DNA from: Actinomycetota bacterium
GTDB taxonomy: Bacteria > Actinomycetota > Actinomycetes > Actinomycetales > Microbacteriaceae
Direction of reading: 5' to 3'
NCBI GenBank assembly: GCA_009699665.1
Contig: WLNS01000045.1
Coordinates: 1-10,611 of the forward strand
DNA length: 10,611 bases
Part shown: positions 7,401 through 10,611 of the stretch, one piece after another
Position numbering within the stretch: position 1 is the stretch's first letter
Layout: each line of letters opens with the position of its first letter
Program-made: the position numbers and the translations under genes
Notes under the pieces: model-generated
Databases searched by the model: none
Seen by the model: only the letters and a program-made list of their open reading frames with translations
Told to the model about the DNA's origin: nothing

Positions 7401-7908
7401 GCTTAAGAATTCCGGCGGCTTCTTCGATGAAACCGCGACGATCCTCAGGGCTCGCCTGCAACACGCTCTCGAGGCGTCCCTGCCCCACGATGACGTGCAT
7501 CTCGCGACCCAGCCCCGAGTCGCTCAAGAGCTCCTGAACATCGAGCAGACGGCAGGTCTCACCATTGATGGCGTACTCGCTTTGACCATTGCGAAAGAGG
7601 GTTCTCGTGATGGTGACCTCGGTGTACTCGATCGGAAGGGCACCGTCGGAGTTATCGATCGTCAGTGAAACTTCGGCACGACCGAGGGGGCCGCGCGTTG
7701 CCGTCCCCGCGAAGATGACATCGTCCATCTTGCCGCCGCGCAGTGTCTTGGCACCCTGTTCGCCCATCACCCAGGCCAGGGCATCGACAACATTTGATTT
7801 GCCCGAACCATTTGGTCCCACCACGCACGTGACGCCCTTCTCGAAGGCGAACGTCGTCGATTGCGCGAACGACTTGAAGCCCTTAAGAGTCAGGCTCTTC
7901 AAGTACAC
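4417..7908 (-). CDS. smc: Chromosome segregation ATPase SMC
   Basis: SMC is the ring-forming ATPase that, with ScpA and ScpB, compacts and segregates the chromosome. The 1163-residue protein has the usual length. The N-terminal head shows YLKSLTLKGFKSFA, Walker A GPNGSGKSN (31-39), the Q-loop region VIVGQGRLESVL (139-150) and IEEAAGI. Two long Ala/Glu/Arg-rich coiled-coil arms flank a globular hinge at about 500-650, which ends in the Gly/Ser motif SGGSGATRSR. The C-terminal head carries the ABC signature LSGGEKSL (from 1068), Walker B FYILDE (1092-1097) and the D-loop ALDD. The start is GTG at 7906-7908, because the family begins at (M)YLKSL and AAAGG lies 7 nt upstream. An ATG 15 codons further upstream (7951-7953) is possible but unlikely. 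It is first in the smc-ftsY-ffh set. Confidence 0.97.
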   Translation of the reverse strand: MYLKSLTLKGFKSFAQSTTFAFEKGVTCVVGPNGSGKSNVVDALAWVMGEQGAKTLRGGKMDDVIFAGTATRGPLGRAEVSLTIDNSDGALPIEYTEVTITRTLFRNGQSEYAINGETCRLLDVQELLSDSGLGREMHVIVGQGRLESVLQASPEDRRGFIEEAAGILKHRRRKEKTVRKLEAMQANLTRLSDLAGEVRRQLKPLGAQADIAREAVAIQAEVRDARARLLADDVVTLRLALDGFNKSESERHSERIVLQEQLERASLRIRRLESEASTDAVDEARRTVFALESIQERLRGLFTLANQRLSLFSADADQTPLASGVTQSMVDDAVAEATALATAAGAAESAWHETQQATAAARAVLQQAEAELNELGALVSRAELDAAALRGARDAAQSARDAVMGERQRALDALSGAQDRQSIAEELLASLEGQQTAAGNAETLGRAYTEAEDAVAASEAAVDERRDRVHALEREAEALTARISALTLAMDQQDGSAELVAAKLAGIAGLVAEKVSIQPGFETAIAAALGGLSDAVLAENLDSAVDALAAAEKASMGRVNIVVGSASTRVSSVPVSSGVVTAASVVTGPSGVLGLLADTVIADDLDTARAAWKKTYASLDRNVMVITKAGEVLTRFVLSGGSGATRSRIELVAERDAAVSALTTTTRDTDAARLELADRRGNAQVAKERSVAALAALREFDAQLAARSEDYNRAKAQAESALAEVTRLSEALEATVEKVGAATDELERANAELAAKESTPAPVADFEVRERALTAFEAQREREVQARLLVETARERVRAEELRVDGLRTQLETDRQAADEAARRALERRRQVEVATSVVSDLPAVLDSADRSLSEARVISQQRETERTASTAELSALRVDEEELRTKLAGITESVHGLELQIYEKKLQVSTLVERASTELGLVEDVLVAEYGPDVPGVDDTPFVRADQERRLEKAERKLSALGRVNPLALEEFSALEARHQFLTEQLTDLTNTRRDLLSIIDEVDATMHTIFAAAFEDTRLAFDDVLPVLFPGGSGTMTLTAPDDMLTTGVEVTVKPAGKKIERLSLLSGGEKSLAAVAFLLAIFKARPSPFYILDEVEAALDDANLGRLLTTFEDLRASSQLIVITHQKRTMEIADALYGVSMRQDGVSAVVGQRVGQAEAS

Positions 7909-7915
7909 GGCACAA

Positions 7916-7920
7916 CCTTT
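7916..7920 (-). promoter_or_regulatory. Shine-Dalgarno deciding the smc start
   Basis: AAAGG (within GAAAGG) on the minus strand is 7 nt upstream of the GTG at 7908. It favours this GTG over the ATG at 7951-7953, in line with the conserved N-terminus of SMC proteins. Confidence 0.55.
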
Positions 7921-7923
7921 CGT

Positions 7924-7942
7924 CGCCGGCAAAAATGCGGCG
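7924..7942 (-). other. Inverted repeat in the smc leader
   Basis: CGCCG and CGGCG arms enclose a 9-nt loop (minus strand CATTTTTGC), only 3 nt before the smc Shine-Dalgarno. It could be the tail of the upstream hydrolase transcript or a leader hairpin affecting initiation, but the stem is short and may be chance in GC-rich DNA. I could not find a convincing smc promoter elsewhere in the 109-bp gap. Confidence 0.25.
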
Positions 7943-8017
7943 GGTGAATCCACGTTAGCGAATAATCGTGTACCGTCATGACCGATTCCCTAGGCCACCG
8001 TGACGACAATTCGCTAC

Positions 8018-8800
8018 CTACGCGGCAAAGAATTCTGTCAGAGCCGACGAGACGGCGGCGTGACCTTCGACCACAGCCATGTGGGCCAGGCCGGGCAGAA
8101 CGACCAAGCGAGCGCCGGCAACATGATCCGCAATAAAAGCGCCCTGTTCGGGCGTTGCCGCGGGATCGAGTTCGCCAGAAATGACCAGAAGCGGTACGTC
8201 AATCGACGAGAGGCGCTCACGCACATCAAACGCGCCGATCGCCTCACACGCGCGCGCATAGCTCTCGCGGTCGGCACCGCGAAGCAGGTCGAACAGCGCC
8301 TCAACCTTGTCGGAGTTTTTCGCCACAAAATCGGCTGTGAACCAGCGTGGCCGCTGGGCGTCAACGAGCATCGCTGTGCCTTCAGCCCGAACACTGTCGG
8401 CCCGATCCTGCCAGTGGGCCATCTCGCCCAGCTTGGCGGCCGAACACACCACCGCGGAATGCTTCAGGCGGTCGGGAAAGTCGAGGGCGAGCTGCATGGC
8501 AACGGCGCCACCGATAGAAACGCCCGCGTAATCAAAAGTGTCGATGCCAAAAGCGTCGGCCAGGTCAATCACGCCTTGCGCCAATTCCGCCATCGTAAAG
8601 GGCTCGCGGGTGGGATCCGACTTGCCGTGTCCCGGCAGATCCCAACGCAGAAGTGTGTGGTGTTTGCTAAGCGCCGGAAGGGCGTCGTCCCACAGCGCAG
8701 CAGCCGTGCCGAGCGACGGGCCCAGAATGAGCACATTGTCACGGCCACCGAAGCTGGTGGGATCGATTTCACTGGTACCGGCAAGACGGGGAACGGTCAT
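8018..8800 (-). CDS. Alpha/beta hydrolase, 3-oxoadipate enol-lactonase (PcaD)-like
   Basis: This 260-residue protein is an alpha/beta-fold hydrolase of the size and layout of 3-oxoadipate enol-lactonases, which open the enol-lactone of the beta-ketoadipate pathway. Visible parts are the oxyanion-hole region LGPSLGT (26-32), RWDLPGHGKSD (52-62), the nucleophile elbow GVSIGG with Ser95, the acid ISGELDP with Asp212, and LPGLAH with His240. There is no signal peptide or membrane segment, so it is cytoplasmic. The start is the ATG at 8798-8800, with AGGAAG 6 nt upstream; an open frame continuing to 8932 has no such support. It diverges from the DUF1932-type gene and lies 109 bp upstream of smc on the same strand. 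The exact lactone or ester substrate is not proved; with a LigC-like gene nearby it probably acts on an aromatic ring-cleavage product. Other lactonases or esterases of this fold remain possible. Confidence 0.85.
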   Translation of the reverse strand: MTVPRLAGTSEIDPTSFGGRDNVLILGPSLGTAAALWDDALPALSKHHTLLRWDLPGHGKSDPTREPFTMAELAQGVIDLADAFGIDTFDYAGVSIGGAVAMQLALDFPDRLKHSAVVCSAAKLGEMAHWQDRADSVRAEGTAMLVDAQRPRWFTADFVAKNSDKVEALFDLLRGADRESYARACEAIGAFDVRERLSSIDVPLLVISGELDPAATPEQGAFIADHVAGARLVVLPGLAHMAVVEGHAAVSSALTEFFAA

Positions 8801-8806
8801 GGTCTG

Positions 8807-8812
8807 CTTCCT
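8807..8812 (-). promoter_or_regulatory. Shine-Dalgarno of the PcaD-like hydrolase
   Basis: AGGAAG on the minus strand, 6 nt upstream of the ATG at 8800, decides this start over longer readings of the same frame. Confidence 0.7.
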
Positions 8813-8853
8813 GTTCTGGTGATGAGTGACGTTGCCCACCCATTCTCTCGCGC

Positions 8854-8868
8854 TGCCCTCATCGGGCA
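8854..8868. promoter_or_regulatory. Inverted repeat in the divergent intergenic region, possible operator
   Basis: TGCCC-TCATC-GGGCA has perfect 5-bp arms around a 5-bp centre. It lies in the 125-bp gap between the divergent hydrolase and DUF1932-type genes, where a shared regulator of a catabolic cluster would bind. Short arms mean it may be chance. No convincing -35/-10 pair was identified on either strand here. Confidence 0.3.
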
Positions 8869-8914
8869 CGACACGACTTTGATACTTTGGAAGTCCGCTC
8901 TTCTCTGAGTAGCT

Positions 8915-8918
8915 AGGA
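8915..8918 (+). promoter_or_regulatory. Shine-Dalgarno deciding the start of the DUF1932-type gene
   Basis: AGGA is 7 nt upstream of the GTG at 8926 but only 1 nt upstream of the GTG at 8920. The spacing favours 8926 as the real start. Confidence 0.6.
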
Positions 8919-8925
8919 CGTGCCC

Positions 8926-9717
8926 GTGTCAAAAAAGATTCGCATCGCCGTGATCGGTCCCGGCGAAGTCGGTTCCCGTGTCGCCGTTGATCTCGCCGAA
9001 GGTGGAGCGGACGTCATTGGCTTCGACCTCACGCCTGTCGCGGAGGTAACGATACCCGCCGCCGAAACCATCGACGCGGCCGTTGCCGATGCTGATGTGG
9101 TGCTCTCAGTGAATAGCTCCTCGGCCGCGCTTCGGGCTGCCGAGCGCGTGGCACCGCTGTTAGATTCGAGTGCCTTTTATGCCGACCTGAACACGACTAC
9201 ACCGGCGCTCAAAAAGAAACTGGCCGAGCTCTTCGCGGCGGATTCTTTCGTTGACGGTGCCGTGATGGCATCCGGTGCTGAGGCAGACTCGGGCTCTCAC
9301 CTGGCCCTCGCCGGTCCGGCGGCCCAACAACTCATCGATCTGCTGACTCCGCTGAACGTCAGCGTGGAATTGGTTTCGCTGACGGTGGGTCACGCCGCAG
9401 CCCGCAACCTCACCCGCAGCCTTTTGGCCAAATGCCTCGCGGGTGTCGTTATCGATTACATGTGGGCCGCCGAGGCATTGGGGCTGGCCGATTGGGCCTA
9501 CGACGACATGCTGCGCGAATTTGATGCCATGGATCGCTCAACGGCAATGAGTTACCTCGAGCAGACCGTGAAGAACGCCAAGCGCCGAGAGATTGAGATG
9601 CTCGACATCGTCGAGATGCTCGAAGAGGCCGACTATCACAGCCTCTTCGTGCCGCCCACCCAGTTGGTTTACAACAAGGTCTATCACTCGATCAAGGTGC
9701 CCCACTCGACCCAGTAG
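8926..9717 (+). CDS. NAD(P)-binding 6-phosphogluconate-dehydrogenase-like protein with DUF1932 C-terminus
   Basis: The 263-residue protein belongs to the beta-hydroxyacid dehydrogenase superfamily (6-PGDH/3-hydroxyisobutyrate dehydrogenase-like). The N-terminal Rossmann fold has the dinucleotide motif GPGEVGS (11-17). DLNTTTP (88-94) matches the DxSTxxP-type substrate loop, and GAVMASG (111-117) matches the second conserved loop. The helical C-terminus from about 155 (HAAARNLTRSLLAKCLAG) resembles the DUF1932 domain. The residue normally given as the catalytic Lys, six residues after a conserved Gly, appears to be Asn161. Such proteins are often found near aromatic or sugar-acid catabolism genes, but the substrate is unknown. 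I chose GTG 8926 for its Shine-Dalgarno spacing; GTG 8920 would add two residues. It diverges from the hydrolase and converges on the LigC-like gene, 33 bp away. Confidence 0.85.
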   Translation: MSKKIRIAVIGPGEVGSRVAVDLAEGGADVIGFDLTPVAEVTIPAAETIDAAVADADVVLSVNSSSAALRAAERVAPLLDSSAFYADLNTTTPALKKKLAELFAADSFVDGAVMASGAEADSGSHLALAGPAAQQLIDLLTPLNVSVELVSLTVGHAAARNLTRSLLAKCLAGVVIDYMWAAEALGLADWAYDDMLREFDAMDRSTAMSYLEQTVKNAKRREIEMLDIVEMLEEADYHSLFVPPTQLVYNKVYHSIKVPHSTQ

Positions 9718-9725
9718 GACGCCTA

Positions 9726-9741
9726 TCGGCCCGTCAGCCGA
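9726..9741. terminator. Weak hairpin in the convergent gap
   Basis: TCGGC-CCGTCA-GCCGA forms a 5-bp stem with a 6-nt loop in the 33 bp between the two converging genes. It has no U tract on either side. Its position suits a bidirectional terminator, but the structure is weak. Confidence 0.3.
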
Positions 9742-9750
9742 GCAACGGGA

Positions 9751-10611
9751 TCAGTAATCGAGCTGCTTCTGCAGCTGGTCGAGCACGACGTAGCAGGGCA
9801 GAACCTGAGCAACGCTAGCGTTGGGTTCGCGACCCTGCACGATGGCTGCCACGAACTCGCGATCCTGAAGCTCGATGCCGTTCATCGACACGTCTACCTT
9901 CGAGACGTCGATGACTTCTTCTTTGCCGTTGACGAGGTCGTCGTAACGCGCAATGTAGGTGGCCGTGTCTCCGATGTAGCGAAAGAAGGTGCCCAGCGGT
10001 CCATCGTTATTGAACGAGAGGGAAAGCGTGCAGATTTTTCCCGTCTCGGTCGCCAATTGAATTGACATGTCCATGGCGATACCGAGCTCAGGGTGCTTCG
10101 GGCCCTGAAGGGCGTTGGCCTTCACAATCTTTTCGCCGGTTTGATACTGAAACAGGTCGACCGTGTGCGCCGCGTGATGCCAGAGCAGGTGGTCGGTCCA
10201 CGACCGAGGGTTTCCCATGGCGTTCATGTTTGTGCGGCGGAAGAAGTAGGTCTGCACGTCCATCTGCTGAATCGCGAAATCTCCCGCAACGATCTTGTTG
10301 TGCACGTACTGGTGGGACGGGTTGAACCGACGCGTGTGACCCGCCATGGCGATCAGTCCGGACTCGGCTTGAACATCCACAATCTCTTGCACACCGGCGA
10401 GATTGTCGGCCATGGGGATCTCGACCATCACATGCTTGCCCGCTCGCAACGCCTCGATTGTCTGGTCGTGGTGCATCTGGGTGGGCGAAGCCAGCAGCAC
10501 ACCGTCGAGATCTGGCTGCGCGAGCAGCTCGGTGTAGCTGTCGAAACCGGCCGTCGCGCCATACTTCTCGGCGATTTCGTCGGCAATGTTTTGCCGGCTG
10601 TGCGCCACGTA
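9751..10611 (-). CDS. ligC: LigC-like 4-carboxy-2-hydroxymuconate-6-semialdehyde dehydrogenase (Gfo/Idh/MocA family), 5' end missing
   Basis: LigC oxidises the hemiacetal form of 4-carboxy-2-hydroxymuconate-6-semialdehyde to 2-pyrone-4,6-dicarboxylate with NADP+, the second step of protocatechuate 4,5-cleavage. The visible 286 residues lack only about 30 N-terminal ones, including the GxGxxG of the Rossmann fold. The first possible start in the window, GTG at 10606-10608, is internal. Compared with my memory of the Sphingobium SYK-6 enzyme, long stretches agree closely: GHTRRFNPSHQY (91-102), MDVQTYFFRR (117-126), WTDHLLWHHAAHTVDLF (138-154), SFNNDGPLGTFFRYI (199-213) and VSMNGIELQDREF (241-253). 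The usual Gfo/Idh EKP motif reads EIP (64-66), which I recall also for LigC. Neighbours (a PcaD-like hydrolase and a DUF1932-type dehydrogenase) fit aromatic-acid catabolism. Family membership is certain; the specific LigC call is strong but made without an alignment. Confidence 0.88.
   Translation of the reverse strand, partial: YVAHSRQNIADEIAEKYGATAGFDSYTELLAQPDLDGVLLASPTQMHHDQTIEALRAGKHVMVEIPMADNLAGVQEIVDVQAESGLIAMAGHTRRFNPSHQYVHNKIVAGDFAIQQMDVQTYFFRRTNMNAMGNPRSWTDHLLWHHAAHTVDLFQYQTGEKIVKANALQGPKHPELGIAMDMSIQLATETGKICTLSLSFNNDGPLGTFFRYIGDTATYIARYDDLVNGKEEVIDVSKVDVSMNGIELQDREFVAAIVQGREPNASVAQVLPCYVVLDQLQKQLDY

Noticed and set aside
7909..8017. Promoter for smc in the 109-bp gap
   Set aside because: GATTAT resembles a -10 box but no -35-like hexamer lies 16-18 bp upstream, so I do not annotate it.
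8000..8908. Plus-strand open frame of 302 codons opposite the hydrolase
   Set aside because: It is the antisense shadow of the alpha/beta hydrolase, which has a full catalytic triad and a Shine-Dalgarno.
8801..8932. 44-codon N-terminal extension of the hydrolase
   Set aside because: It would cover the divergent promoter region and overlap the start of the opposite gene; a good Shine-Dalgarno supports the ATG at 8800.

Overview
The window is GC-rich chromosomal DNA from an actinobacterium, most likely a member of Microbacteriaceae. The reasons are the gene order smc-ftsY-ffh-rpsP-khpA-rimM-trmD, GTG starts on several genes, a short FtsY without an acidic domain, an S16 protein with a long Ala/Glu tail, and the Gly-rich C-terminal tail of Ffh. 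Family and genus are inference; no rRNA or other taxonomic marker is present.

Positions 1-7908, all on the minus strand, hold a housekeeping block. In the direction of transcription it runs smc (chromosome condensation), ftsY (signal-recognition-particle receptor) and ffh (SRP GTPase), spaced 16 and 12 bp apart. A 212 bp gap follows, with a hairpin just after ffh, a possible promoter, and a leader hairpin. Then comes the ribosome-maturation operon rpsP-khpA-rimM-trmD, with short gaps or overlaps; trmD runs off the left edge. Together these genes serve membrane protein targeting, 30S assembly and tRNA modification.

Positions 8018-10611 are different in character: three small-molecule metabolism genes. 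On the minus strand, 109 bp upstream of smc, is an alpha/beta hydrolase resembling 3-oxoadipate enol-lactonases (PcaD). Diverging from it on the plus strand is a 6-phosphogluconate-dehydrogenase-like NAD(P)-binding protein of the DUF1932 type. Converging on that gene from the right edge is a Gfo/Idh/MocA oxidoreductase that closely resembles LigC, 4-carboxy-2-hydroxymuconate-6-semialdehyde dehydrogenase. LigC acts in the protocatechuate 4,5-cleavage (lignin-derived aromatics) pathway. This segment therefore looks like the edge of an aromatic-acid catabolism cluster next to the housekeeping block, where many actinobacteria would have rnc/mutM.

I see no mobile element, CRISPR array, tRNA, rRNA or clear new system. 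The most useful second looks are the catabolic cluster edge, the Asn at the expected catalytic-Lys position of the DUF1932-type protein, and the rpsP leader.
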